The notes beneath the pieces are model-generated. The model did not search any database. It saw nothing but the letters and a program-made list of their open reading frames with translations, and had not been told where the DNA came from. Shown one piece after another: positions 1 to 6,533 of a stretch of 8,106 nt of DNA; position 1 is the stretch's first letter; the number at the start of each line of letters is the position of its first letter. The DNA comes from JAAYCU01 sp964642815 (GTDB lineage: Bacteria; Planctomycetota; Phycisphaerae; UBA1845; PWPN01). Where the stretch lies: NCBI GenBank assembly GCA_964642815.1, contig CAZXSA010000226.1:1-8106 (forward strand). Reading direction: 5' to 3'. The position numbers and the translations under genes are program-made.

Positions 1-11
1 TGGTGTTCTTG

Positions 12-142
12 CTGGCCCGCCGCAGCCCGCCCAAGCCCGGCTCCGCTCGCCAAGGTCAGGCTACGCCAGGCTCCGCCTTGGCGAGTGGGTATACTGCTTC
101 GGGCTGGTATATATGATTCCTTGCTTGCGCGGCGGGCTGGTA
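12..142. repeat. Nested inverted/direct repeat cluster downstream of the phosphodiesterase gene
   Basis: A perfect 10-bp inverted repeat, CTCGCCAAGG (46-55) and CCTTGGCGAG (76-85), encloses a 20-base loop. The loop contains a 10-bp imperfect tandem repeat, caggctacgc and caggctccgc (57-76). GGCTCCGC occurs at 39-46 and again at 69-76. An outer 9-bp perfect inverted repeat pairs GCCCGCCGC (15-23) with GCGGCGGGC (129-137). CGGGCTGGTA is repeated directly at 100-109 and 133-142. No convincing reading frame crosses the block, and no T-run follows the hairpin on either strand, so a classic terminator is not supported. It looks like a dispersed REP-like intergenic element, but copy number cannot be seen from one window. 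Confidence 0.6.
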
Positions 143-149
143 GAGAGGA

Positions 150-923
150 TTAGTCGCATTCGAAAACCTGGCCGTCGTAGGCCAAGGTCATGCTTGGGGG
201 TAATTCGGCGTTGGTCGATTCGTGCGGTAATTCGTGGGCGATGTGCGTGAAATAGGTTTGCCTGGCCCCGATACGGCCGGCCGCCTCGACCGCCTGCTCC
301 AGATTGAAATGCGTCGGGTGCGGACGGCGGCGCAGGGCGTCGAGAACCAGGACATCCAGGCCTTTCAACAATTCCATCGATTCCGGCGGGATCGTGTTGC
401 AATCCGTGCAATAGGCGAATCCGCCGATCCGAAAACCGAGTACCGGCAACGTGCCGTGCATCAGGGGTATCGGCACAATACGCTTATCGAACAAATCGAA
501 CGGCCCATCGATCAAGGTCTGGCGCAAGCGCGGCTTCGCGCTGGGGTAGCCAGGCTTCTCGCGAAACGCATAACCGAACATCTGTTCGAGCACGGCCCCG
601 GTCTTGTGGTTGCAATAACAGGTCAACGTCGTATCGTGCAATTCATTGAAACGGCGCAGGTCATCGAGACCGACAATGTGGTCGGCATGATGGTGGGTGA
701 ACAAGACGGCGTCCACCTGATGCACGTCGCAGGCGATGCATTGCAGACGCAGTTCCGGCGTGGTGTCGATAAGGATAGAACGCCCCCCTGCCTGAACCAA
801 GGCGCTGCTTCGGCTTCGCCGATCGCGCGGGTCCGAGGAACGGCAGACCGCGCAGTCGCATCCGATCATCGGAATGCCATGCGACGTTCCGGTACCGAGC
901 AAAGTGATACGTAACGCGCTCAT
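150..923 (-). CDS. PhnP-like metallo-beta-lactamase-fold phosphodiesterase/hydrolase
   Basis: This 257-residue cytoplasmic protein belongs to the MBL-fold hydrolases related to PhnP, the phosphoribosyl cyclic phosphodiesterase. It begins with GTGTSHG (10-16). Next come a structural-zinc cysteine cluster (C22, C24, C27) and the metal-binding THHHADH motif (76-82). Further probable metal ligands are H156, D174 and H205, and a THIAH motif lies at 226-230. The C-terminus (AYDGQVFE) also matches the PhnP pattern. Length is normal for the family. The ATG at 921-923 is chosen because the conserved strand starts at residue 5; an in-frame ATG 51 codons upstream would add an unrelated tail. There is no Shine-Dalgarno, and a promoter abuts the start. 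No phosphonate genes are nearby, so the substrate is unknown: a cyclic phosphodiester is likely, but the family annotation alone is secure. Confidence 0.9.
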   Translation of the reverse strand: MSALRITLLGTGTSHGIPMIGCDCAVCRSSDPRDRRSRSSALVQAGGRSILIDTTPELRLQCIACDVHQVDAVLFTHHHADHIVGLDDLRRFNELHDTTLTCYCNHKTGAVLEQMFGYAFREKPGYPSAKPRLRQTLIDGPFDLFDKRIVPIPLMHGTLPVLGFRIGGFAYCTDCNTIPPESMELLKGLDVLVLDALRRRPHPTHFNLEQAVEAAGRIGARQTYFTHIAHELPHESTNAELPPSMTLAYDGQVFECD

Positions 924-932
924 ATAGTCGAT

Positions 933-961
933 AGTGTAACGGAGCCAGGTAAGATTGTCAT
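933..961 (-). promoter_or_regulatory. Sigma70-like promoter of the MBL gene, predicted leaderless
   Basis: On the minus strand, ATGACA (956-961, one change from TTGACA) and TACACT (933-938, TAnnnT type) are separated by 17 bases. The -10 box ends 9 bases before the ATG at 923, so transcription would begin about 2-4 bases before the start codon. The absence of a Shine-Dalgarno agrees with this. Confidence 0.5.
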
Positions 962-1011
962 GAATGAGAATGCATCGGCCAATTTCGATTTCGCGGGGTG
1001 GCACGGCCAGG

Positions 1012-1041
1012 TTTGCTATCCCGTCTGGGCGGGATGGCAAA
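1012..1041. other. Long stem-loop between the lipoprotein gene and the MBL gene
   Basis: TTTGCTATCCCG (1012-1023) pairs with CGGGATGGCAAA (1030-1041) around a 6-base loop. This gives 12 pairs with one T/G position. It lies about 50 bases past the stop of the lipoprotein gene, where a 3' end of the TPR-holA-lipoprotein transcript would be expected. There is no long U-run after it on the minus strand, so it may be a transcript-stabilising or weak terminator hairpin rather than a standard intrinsic terminator. Confidence 0.5.
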
Positions 1042-1092
1042 ATCGACCTTGCTGGTCTCCTCTCAACAGGAACCACCCTCCTCGGGCATATT

Positions 1093-2496
1093 TCACTGCG
1101 CTTTTTTATCGCCGATCGTGAAGGTCAGGCGCTTTTGATCGGTCGTAGCTCCGATCTTGTCCTCGATGGTAACTTTAAGGACATAAGAGCCGTCCGGGGT
1201 ATCCGCCGGAAGTCGAATCTCGAAGGGGATAAAAAAGTCCCGGCGTGGGCGCAGGACCGTTTCCGTAATCTCCGGGGCCTTTTGCGACCAGATCATTTTT
1301 CCCTGCGCATCCCAGATCTGTACCTCCTCGGCCATCGTGCTCCGTAGTTTCCCATCACCGGTTGGCTCATAGCGGAAGTTATCGATTTCCGTGTAAAGGT
1401 AGACGTGCATGCCGGATCCCGAGGAAAAAGCGGGTGGTTGGACAGCGTCATAATCACCAAAGCTGCGAACCCGGGTAACCAACGCAAGGCTTGGGATACT
1501 CACCGGCGCCTGCTGGCCGAGTACTCGACGCAGTTCATCGACGGCGGCCAGCGCCTCCGCCGACGAGGCCTGCGGATTAAGGCACAGTTGGCGAGCCTTT
1601 GACATTGCGCGGAAGGCCGCCGTCAGCAGTTCCCCCTGCAGCGGGTCCGGACCGGTCAGCGGGGCGCAGGCCTTGTCGTCCGCGCTGCTGAACAGGTACC
1701 ACAAACGTAGTTTGATCTGGTCGTCGATTTGCCGCGGATTATCCTTGACGGCCTGTTCCAGTTCGCGAACCAGAGTACTGAGCGGGTCGGTCGGCGACGA
1801 TTGGATGGCCGTGTTGGGTACGGCTTCCGGCGGGGCCGATTCGATGGTAACCGGGCGCATCGGCGCCGCCCGCACATCCGTCAACTCGATGGCCAACGAT
1901 GGTAATTGAGGGGAGGCGGCAGTCGCTTGCGTGACCGGCGGATTGCCGGCCGGCGAATTCCTGGATATCAAAGCCGGTGAATAATTGGTCTGGGCCGGGG
2001 CACCCGGGGTGGCCGAGGCGTCAACCATCGGCGGCTGGTACAACGGTCCGGTATTGCGCGGCGAGCTATCCTGCGCGGGAGCCGCGGTAACAGTCGATTT
2101 CGGAGGGGTGGAAATATCGACCGGTTGGACGGACGCGGGCGGAGCGGTGGTCGCGACGTTCGCGGTCGCCTCCTCGCCATCGCCCGTGGCCTGCTTTCCG
2201 GACACCGCTTCGTTCGAACGCTTGGATGGGCCTCGATCAGCGTCGTTAGGCGGAAAACGTCCGATGTAATTCCGCACCCGCGGGTCCATGGGCTCGGCGG
2301 AATCGTCGGACGCCGCCGTCTGATTCTCCGCGACACCCGGCGCTGCGCTCGCGTCCTTGTCGTTCGTCGCGGCGGCAGCCGGGACGGGCTCGTCCACCCG
2401 CCAGAACAATCGGGAAGGTTTCTGCCCCTCCATGCAACCGCCGAACAGAACCGTCAGAACGGAAACAGCCGCGCTTGACTTCCATGTCGTTTTCAT
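1093..2496 (-). CDS. Proline/alanine-rich lipoprotein with C-terminal beta domain, function unknown
   Basis: This 467-residue predicted lipoprotein has a short N-terminal signal ending in the lipobox LFGGC, with C21 as the lipidated residue. A long low-complexity linker rich in Pro, Ala, Ser and Thr follows (about 25-235). Next is a helical segment (about 237-332) with charged heptad-like stretches. The C-terminal beta-rich domain (about 333-467) has features such as HVYLYTEIDNF, EVQIWDAQGK and a final DGSYVLKVTIEDK hairpin, suggesting an Ig-like or fibronectin-like fold. The ATG at 2494-2496 is preferred over one 19 codons upstream because it starts a proper signal and has GGGAG at 2503-2507, 6 bases away. 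It follows holA by 53 bases and is probably co-transcribed with it. It should be membrane-anchored with its domain in the periplasm or at the outer envelope. I recognise no named family. Confidence 0.85.
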   Translation of the reverse strand: MKTTWKSSAAVSVLTVLFGGCMEGQKPSRLFWRVDEPVPAAAATNDKDASAAPGVAENQTAASDDSAEPMDPRVRNYIGRFPPNDADRGPSKRSNEAVSGKQATGDGEEATANVATTAPPASVQPVDISTPPKSTVTAAPAQDSSPRNTGPLYQPPMVDASATPGAPAQTNYSPALISRNSPAGNPPVTQATAASPQLPSLAIELTDVRAAPMRPVTIESAPPEAVPNTAIQSSPTDPLSTLVRELEQAVKDNPRQIDDQIKLRLWYLFSSADDKACAPLTGPDPLQGELLTAAFRAMSKARQLCLNPQASSAEALAAVDELRRVLGQQAPVSIPSLALVTRVRSFGDYDAVQPPAFSSGSGMHVYLYTEIDNFRYEPTGDGKLRSTMAEEVQIWDAQGKMIWSQKAPEITETVLRPRRDFFIPFEIRLPADTPDGSYVLKVTIEDKIGATTDQKRLTFTIGDKKAQ

Positions 2497-2502
2497 AATG
2501 TT

Positions 2503-2507
2503 CTCCC
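2503..2507 (-). promoter_or_regulatory. Ribosome binding site of the lipoprotein gene
   Basis: GGGAG on the minus strand lies 6 bases before the ATG at 2496. It decides the start, because the longer in-frame alternative would destroy the lipoprotein signal. Confidence 0.75.
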
Positions 2508-2549
2508 GAAACCTGTCCTTGTCTCGGTTTTTTCGCCTCGGGTTCCATC

Positions 2550-3557
2550 TCATCCGGTCGCTCGTCGGCCTCGGCGGGCGCTGCAGGCGCGTACGATAAA
2601 AGCCTCCACGCCCGAACGCACGCTCCCCTGTCCGGTTTTGGAGGCCACATCAATCTCGAGCAGTTGGCAAAGCATGTCCTCGACCTGCTGCACGGAGAAA
2701 GCGGCCAGATCCTTGCGGGCAGTCTGCGTATCGGTCCACAGGATGCGCGCCAGTTCGCCGAGCGAGGCGCCCGTTTCTTGAGCTCGCAGAGCGCTCAGCA
2801 GGCGGCGGACGGTAAAGGCGATACCCGCCACCGCCCGACCGGGCGCGGCCTTGTCCGTCTGCCAAACCTCTTCCCACAACCGCAAGGCCCCCGCTTCGTC
2901 ACCGCAGGCGATGGCCGAAACAATTCCCCAGACTTTCTCTTCCTTGTGGAAGCCGACCAGGGTCTCCACGTCGGCTGCCTCAATACGTTTCCGCTCGCCC
3001 ACATACAACGCGAGTTTCTGCAGTTCGCTATCCAGACGGCCGAGTTCGGCCCCAATCAGTTCCCCGAGAAGGGCCGCCGCCCGCTGATCGATCTGCACGC
3101 CATAGGTCTTCCGAGCTCGCTCAATCAGCCACGCGGGAACCTGCATGGCCTTGACCGGTTCGCACTTGAGAATCTCCCCGCCAATCGCTTTGACCTTCTT
3201 GTACAGGCGGGTCGTGGCGGGGAAAGATTGGCATTCCATCAGCAAAACACCCGTGGGCGTCGGGTTTTCCAAATACTGCTCAAGTTTATCCCGGTATTCC
3301 GAGATGAAATCATCCGCGTCGCGGAGCACGATCAACCGACGTTCGGTCAAGAAAGGCAGCGTGCGCAGATCATCCAGTACGTCGGCCAGCTTCGCCGTCT
3401 CTCCGTCATGCTCGCTCAGGGCCAATCCGCGATCCATACCCCCCAGCACCCGGTCGGCAATTTCGTTGATCGCCTGGAGTTTGAGAAATGTTTCCGGTCC
3501 ACAAACCACGAAGACCAGCGGCAACCGGTCAGCCGATGATGAATTCCGCGAAGACAT
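2550..3557 (-). CDS. holA: DNA polymerase III subunit delta (clamp loader)
   Basis: This 335-residue cytoplasmic protein is the delta subunit of the DNA polymerase III clamp loader, which opens the beta sliding clamp during replication. The N-terminal AAA+-like domain begins with strand LPLVFVVCGPE (12-22), which replaces the P-loop as is normal in delta. The hallmark segment FLTERRLIVLRDADDF (69-84) follows. A helical lid domain (about 146-215, including GAELGRLDSELQKLALYV) and a C-terminal collar domain (about 216-335) complete the usual length and order. No part is missing. The start ATG (3555-3557) has only a distant AAGGA about 12 bases upstream. That AAGGA directly touches a competing out-of-frame ATG, so initiation here may depend on coupling to the TPR gene, whose stop lies 26 bases upstream. 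Confidence 0.93.
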   Translation of the reverse strand: MSSRNSSSADRLPLVFVVCGPETFLKLQAINEIADRVLGGMDRGLALSEHDGETAKLADVLDDLRTLPFLTERRLIVLRDADDFISEYRDKLEQYLENPTPTGVLLMECQSFPATTRLYKKVKAIGGEILKCEPVKAMQVPAWLIERARKTYGVQIDQRAAALLGELIGAELGRLDSELQKLALYVGERKRIEAADVETLVGFHKEEKVWGIVSAIACGDEAGALRLWEEVWQTDKAAPGRAVAGIAFTVRRLLSALRAQETGASLGELARILWTDTQTARKDLAAFSVQQVEDMLCQLLEIDVASKTGQGSVRSGVEAFIVRACSARRGRRATG

Positions 3558-3583
3558 TGAGGCCGTTCATCCTTTCCATGTTC

Positions 3584-4921
3584 TCAGCGGTTGGCCTTGG
3601 CGTTCGCCGTCGCGGCCGAGTCGGCGGGGACGAAGGTTTGCAGCTTTTCCCGCGCCTCTTCGATGACCCGAGTGGCCGACGCGTCCACCTCCATCGCCGT
3701 GCGCCAGTGGCGCCGGGCTTCACCCAGCCCGCCCATCTGGAACTGCACGTCGCCCAGGTACAGCCAGGCTTCCGCGTCCTTGTTGTTGCTTTCGAGCAAC
3801 TTCAGGAGCATTTCCCTCGACTGAGGATACTGTTTCGACGCGGAAAATGCCAGTGCCGCCCCGAGCAAGGCATGTCGATTTCGGCCGTCGTGGACAATCA
3901 CGCTTTGGTAAAGCTGAATCGCCTTGGCGAAGTCCTGTTGGTAGCAGTAGACGCCGGCCAGGTCAATCGTGGCCTCAAGCATGTTCGGGTCCGCATCCAA
4001 CGCTTCCCGAAAACGCTCGGCGGCCAAGGCGTATTCCCCCCGTCGCCAGTGAAACGCGCCGCGGGCGTAATACTCCCTGGCTTTCTGGTTTTGTTCCGAT
4101 GAAACCGGAGCAACCCGCGGCGGATTTTCCGCCGGTTGAGTCGCGCTAGGTTCCGCGGACGCGACGGAGGGTCGTTGAACGGCGGCTTCCGCGTACCAAC
4201 GATCGACCGATACCGGGCCAAAGAGCTTTTCCACCACGTGGCCGCCCAGATCCTGTACCTGGAGCTTCAACGTCATCTGTCCCGCGAATTTCTCCGGCAG
4301 GGTCCAGAGGTATTGCCCGACGTTGGGTAACTGGGTTTCAATCGCCCGCCAGGACTGTTCAACGGATGATTGGTAATATAACGAGATGGGCCGAGCGGGA
4401 AGGTTGTTATCGTAGACCGTCCAGCGCATCTGCAACACCGGGCGGCGATCCGTTTGGGCAGCGCTCTCGCTCGCGGGTATCGACACCTGAATGGGCTCAA
4501 CACCCAACCACTGCGCCAGCGGAGGAGTATAGTCGACAAATACCCAACGCTGGGCTTGCTCGGACGCGGCCGGGTTCCGCCGAGATACTCGCGTCCCATC
4601 ACGTACAATCAGAATGAAACCGTACAACCCTTCGGCCGGCGCGACAAAACGTAACGGGCTGCCTTGAGCGGCCGAATGCGTTGGCTCATAACGCTGCCAG
4701 TTCGCCCCCCGGTCGCGTGTGTACCACAATTCGATCTCCGCGCGGTTGTCCGCGCCATCGAGCTGATAATGCAACTCGATTTCCCGGGCGCGCACGTTGG
4801 CGTAACAATCGCTCTGGGCATGCGCGACGATCGCGCCGGCATGAAAAGCCAGCAACAAAGTCGCCGCTGTCCCTGGGATGGTCAAAAGGAAACGATTTCG
4901 TCGATGATTTCGTGGGGGCAT
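3584..4921 (-). CDS. Exported protein with Ig-like domains and C-terminal TPR array
   Basis: This 445-residue protein has a Sec signal peptide: a basic N-terminus, a hydrophobic core at 11-33, and probable cleavage AHA|QS after residue 35. An N-terminal beta domain (about 39-135) contains ELWYTRDRGANWQRY (64-78), a pattern common in planctomycete exported proteins. A second beta domain (about 150-245) ends near LKLQVQDLGGHVVE. A Pro/Ala linker follows (about 250-275), then about four TPR units (roughly 281-416), including ALAAERFREALDADPN and AWLYLGDVQFQMGG. The tail is low complexity. The role is probably periplasmic protein-protein binding or envelope assembly; the exact partner is unknown. 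The ATG at 4919-4921 has a strong GAGGAGG site. It is the first gene of a unit with holA and the lipoprotein. Confidence 0.88.
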   Translation of the reverse strand: MPPRNHRRNRFLLTIPGTAATLLLAFHAGAIVAHAQSDCYANVRAREIELHYQLDGADNRAEIELWYTRDRGANWQRYEPTHSAAQGSPLRFVAPAEGLYGFILIVRDGTRVSRRNPAASEQAQRWVFVDYTPPLAQWLGVEPIQVSIPASESAAQTDRRPVLQMRWTVYDNNLPARPISLYYQSSVEQSWRAIETQLPNVGQYLWTLPEKFAGQMTLKLQVQDLGGHVVEKLFGPVSVDRWYAEAAVQRPSVASAEPSATQPAENPPRVAPVSSEQNQKAREYYARGAFHWRRGEYALAAERFREALDADPNMLEATIDLAGVYCYQQDFAKAIQLYQSVIVHDGRNRHALLGAALAFSASKQYPQSREMLLKLLESNNKDAEAWLYLGDVQFQMGGLGEARRHWRTAMEVDASATRVIEEAREKLQTFVPADSAATANAKANR

Positions 4922-4925
4922 CCTG

Positions 4926-4932
4926 CCTCCTC
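4926..4932 (-). promoter_or_regulatory. Strong Shine-Dalgarno of the TPR gene
   Basis: GAGGAGG on the minus strand ends 4 bases before the ATG at 4921. The 141-base gap upstream (4922-5062) holds a TTGACG sequence but no good -10 at the right distance. Whether this unit has its own promoter or reads through from the CobS-like gene is therefore open. Confidence 0.8.
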
Positions 4933-5062
4933 AAGCCCTGAAAAGTCCACCGGGCTAAACGAACCCTAACGGATCGTCAAGGTGAGAATATCGGACAATC
5001 CATGCATAATCCTACAGATGAGCAAACAAATCGCGAAAATCACGAGGCAGCCGTAAGCTCAG

Positions 5063-5869
5063 CTAATACCAATAGATATGGCTGGCTACGGGACGGTAGG
5101 TAATGAGGAAAACGAGCTCGGCCACGGCCCCGACGGCGGCAACGGACGCTTGCGTCTGACCACCGGATCGTCGGGCCAGGAAGAACGCGGCCAGATAGGC
5201 ACCGAGCCATACCGCCAACGAGATCAGCAGACCCAGGCGAATATCGACGACCGATCCGCTCACGTAGAACACCGTCAACCCGGCCGCCGCCAGCCAATAC
5301 ATAAGAACCAAGGGCAAGCTCATTCCTTCGCCCATAGCCGCCAACCTGGGCGATTCTCCGGGAGCGACACGGCCGATGCTCAAGGCCAGCATCATCGCCC
5401 AGCGCCCCCACAGCGGCATCAACAGCAGCGGCCGATCGATTACTTGCGGATAAAGATACGGCAGATATTGCCGCCAGTCGGCGGCCGGTATCCGTCCACC
5501 GATCGGCAGAAGCACCAGCAAGACATACTTCGCTAAGACGACTAAAACGATCGCGATAAACACCGGCAGCGTAACGCCGGAACCTCTGGAATCGTTTGAC
5601 GGCGGACCGAGGGCGGCGGCCCCGGACATCAATCGATAACCGCACCAGCCGACATCGGCGATGAGTACGCAAAGCATCGGACCGAGGCGCAGTTGCATGT
5701 ATTCACCGAACCACGTCCAGCCGATATGCAGAACCATCACATAGACGATCCCGATCAGCAGGCCCCAGCAGGCCAACCACCAACCCGCCCGGCGCCAGCC
5801 CGCATCCTCGGCGTATCGCGCCTCGTCGAGTGGAAAAAGGAACCGCCCTGCCAGTAGAAAGGAACGCAT
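5063..5869 (-). CDS. Divergent CobS-family (cobalamin synthase-like) membrane protein lacking catalytic motifs
   Basis: This 268-residue inner-membrane protein has about seven helices (near 30-50, 60-82, 99-121, 145-165, 185-205, 211-231, 243-257). From remembered CobS sequences it aligns end to end. GLLIGIVYVMVL (36-47) matches the second helix region. NDSRGSGV then IVLVVLAKYVLLV (92-119) matches the DSRxGxxG...VVLAK block. WGRWAMML (154-161) and RRSGGQT...AELVFL (233-255) match the C-terminal GGxTGD...ELVFLL block. CobS joins alpha-ribazole phosphate to adenosylcobinamide-GDP. Here the metal-binding GGxHxDGLADxxDG site is replaced by residues about 71-84, and GGQTQAS replaces GGxTGDT, so normal CobS catalysis is unlikely. 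An in-frame stop four codons upstream fixes the ATG at 5867-5869 as the earliest start. No other cobalamin gene is nearby. The fold assignment is good; the function is unknown. Confidence 0.75.
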   Translation of the reverse strand: MRSFLLAGRFLFPLDEARYAEDAGWRRAGWWLACWGLLIGIVYVMVLHIGWTWFGEYMQLRLGPMLCVLIADVGWCGYRLMSGAAALGPPSNDSRGSGVTLPVFIAIVLVVLAKYVLLVLLPIGGRIPAADWRQYLPYLYPQVIDRPLLLMPLWGRWAMMLALSIGRVAPGESPRLAAMGEGMSLPLVLMYWLAAAGLTVFYVSGSVVDIRLGLLISLAVWLGAYLAAFFLARRSGGQTQASVAAVGAVAELVFLITYRPVASHIYWY

Positions 5870-5877
5870 GGAGAATG

Positions 5878-5906
5878 ATTATGCGCGATCGTCCGGCAAC
5901 CGGCAA
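5878..5906 (-). promoter_or_regulatory. Promoter of the CobS-like gene, predicted leaderless, with tandem repeat over the -35
   Basis: On the minus strand TTGCCG (5901-5906) and CATAAT (5878-5883, five of six to consensus) are 17 bases apart. The -10 ends 8 bases before the ATG at 5869 and there is no Shine-Dalgarno, so a leaderless transcript is predicted. The -35 lies in a perfect 7-bp tandem repeat (plus-strand CCGGCAA at 5893-5899 and 5900-5906), which could be an operator half-site pair or chance. Confidence 0.55.
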
Positions 5907-6007
5907 CCCGTCATAATTCGTCGCTATGTATCATGGACGCATTCAATTGCTCGTTGGCAAGAGGCAGGGATTCGCCGATTGATAGCTGGTCATCATGGTC
6001 AAGCCCA

Positions 6008-6037
6008 TTGGACGAAAAGATGTCGATGTCTTATAAT
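6008..6037 (+). promoter_or_regulatory. Candidate sigma70-like promoter for the small-ORF locus
   Basis: A perfect TATAAT (6032-6037) is preceded by TTGGAC (6008-6013, 18-base spacer) or TGGACG (6009-6014, 17-base spacer). Transcription from here would give a leader of roughly 100-115 bases before the small ORF. That leader contains CCGGTCG (6052-6058) and its inverse CGACCGG (6091-6097). The rest of the divergent gap (5870-6156) shows no convincing gene. Confidence 0.4.
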
Positions 6038-6156
6038 AACGCCACAAAGTGCCGGTCGTATCATACCTTCACGCCCAAGGTCTTGGACATCGACCGGTCA
6101 GCATTTTCTAGCAAAGCACCGTGAACAGCGGGTTGCTGGTGCTGATGGAATTTGAA

Positions 6157-6366
6157 ATGTCAGACATCGAGGAAAACTATCAGCGGATTACCGATGACCG
6201 GCGATCTTTCGATATTCGCTTCTGGCAAGCCCAGGGCGACCAAGCTATTTTCGAGGCCGTATCGGAAATGCTTCGCGACTATTTCCTGATTCGAGGTAAA
6301 GATGCTGGCGAGTTCCGACTTCAGAGAACTGTTGAAGCTTTTCGAAAAGTCAAAAATACTGAGTAG
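6157..6366 (+). CDS. Conserved small protein, upstream partner of a nucleotidyltransferase-type gene
   Basis: This 69-residue soluble, charged protein starts MSDIEENYQRITDD and contains DIRFWQAQGDQAIFEA followed by RLQRTVEAFRKV near the C-terminus. From memory, small proteins with the pattern (D/E)xxFWQxQG...IFEAxxEM...LRLQRxV are found directly before nucleotidyltransferase-like genes in many bacteria. I know no proven activity; an antitoxin-like or partner role is only a guess. In-frame alternatives are ATG 6145 and GTG 6121, and none has a strong Shine-Dalgarno. The 3' part overlaps, in another frame, the start of a nucleotidyltransferase-like reading frame (6302). The AT-richer composition than the flanking minus-strand genes suggests acquisition. 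Confidence 0.65.
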   Translation: MSDIEENYQRITDDRRSFDIRFWQAQGDQAIFEAVSEMLRDYFLIRGKDAGEFRLQRTVEAFRKVKNTE

Positions 6367-6374
6367 TTGGATAT
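6302..6374 (+). pseudogene. Remnant N-terminus of a nucleotidyltransferase-like gene overlapping the small ORF
   Basis: An ATG at 6302 has GAGG (6293-6296) 5 bases upstream, a better ribosome site than that of the ORF it lies in. It encodes MLASSDFRELLKLFEK, which resembles the usual N-terminus of nucleotidyltransferases paired with this small-ORF type. These typically continue KVRYLVVGGYAV. Here the frame goes on as unrelated sequence (SKILSSWIYS...) to a stop at 6518-6520. The third frame shows TAC-TGA-GTA-GTT-GGA-TAT (6357-6374), reading Y, stop, V-V-G-Y. That fits the YLVVGGY motif after a few small deletions. The catalytic GG...DLD region is absent downstream, so no active enzyme is made. 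The family assignment relies on memory of the motif. Confidence 0.45.
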
Positions 6375-6533
6375 ATTCAACGAGGAGAAATAATCCCATT
6401 CGCGTGGGGATCGTTTTCAGATTGAACATTTTAATGACAGTGAAGACCACGCGATTCAGGCATGCCTCATCGGGAATTCGTTATTGTCTTGCGCCCTTTA
6501 ACCGGAATATGGACTCATGAGGTAACCCAGATC

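Noticed and set aside
234..914. A 226-codon plus-strand open frame opposite the MBL gene
   Set aside because: It mirrors the minus-strand gene, shows no family motifs, and is Arg/Gln-rich as expected of an antisense shadow in GC-rich DNA.
2664..3539. A 291-codon plus-strand open frame opposite holA
   Set aside because: The complementary strand encodes a full, recognisable delta subunit; this frame has no motif or ribosome site.
4922..5062. Possible promoter with TTGACG for the TPR unit
   Set aside because: No acceptable -10 sequence occurs 16-18 bases downstream, so it was not listed as a feature.
5868..6155. A 95-codon plus-strand frame across the divergent gap
   Set aside because: Composition is not protein-like (Arg/His/Ser-rich), it overlaps the CobS-like start region, and it lacks a ribosome site.
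6384..6502. Third-frame stretch reading GDRFQIEHFNDSEDHAIQ before a stop
   Set aside because: It is plausible as a fragment of a lost gene, but it has no start, no recognised motif and only about 35 codons.
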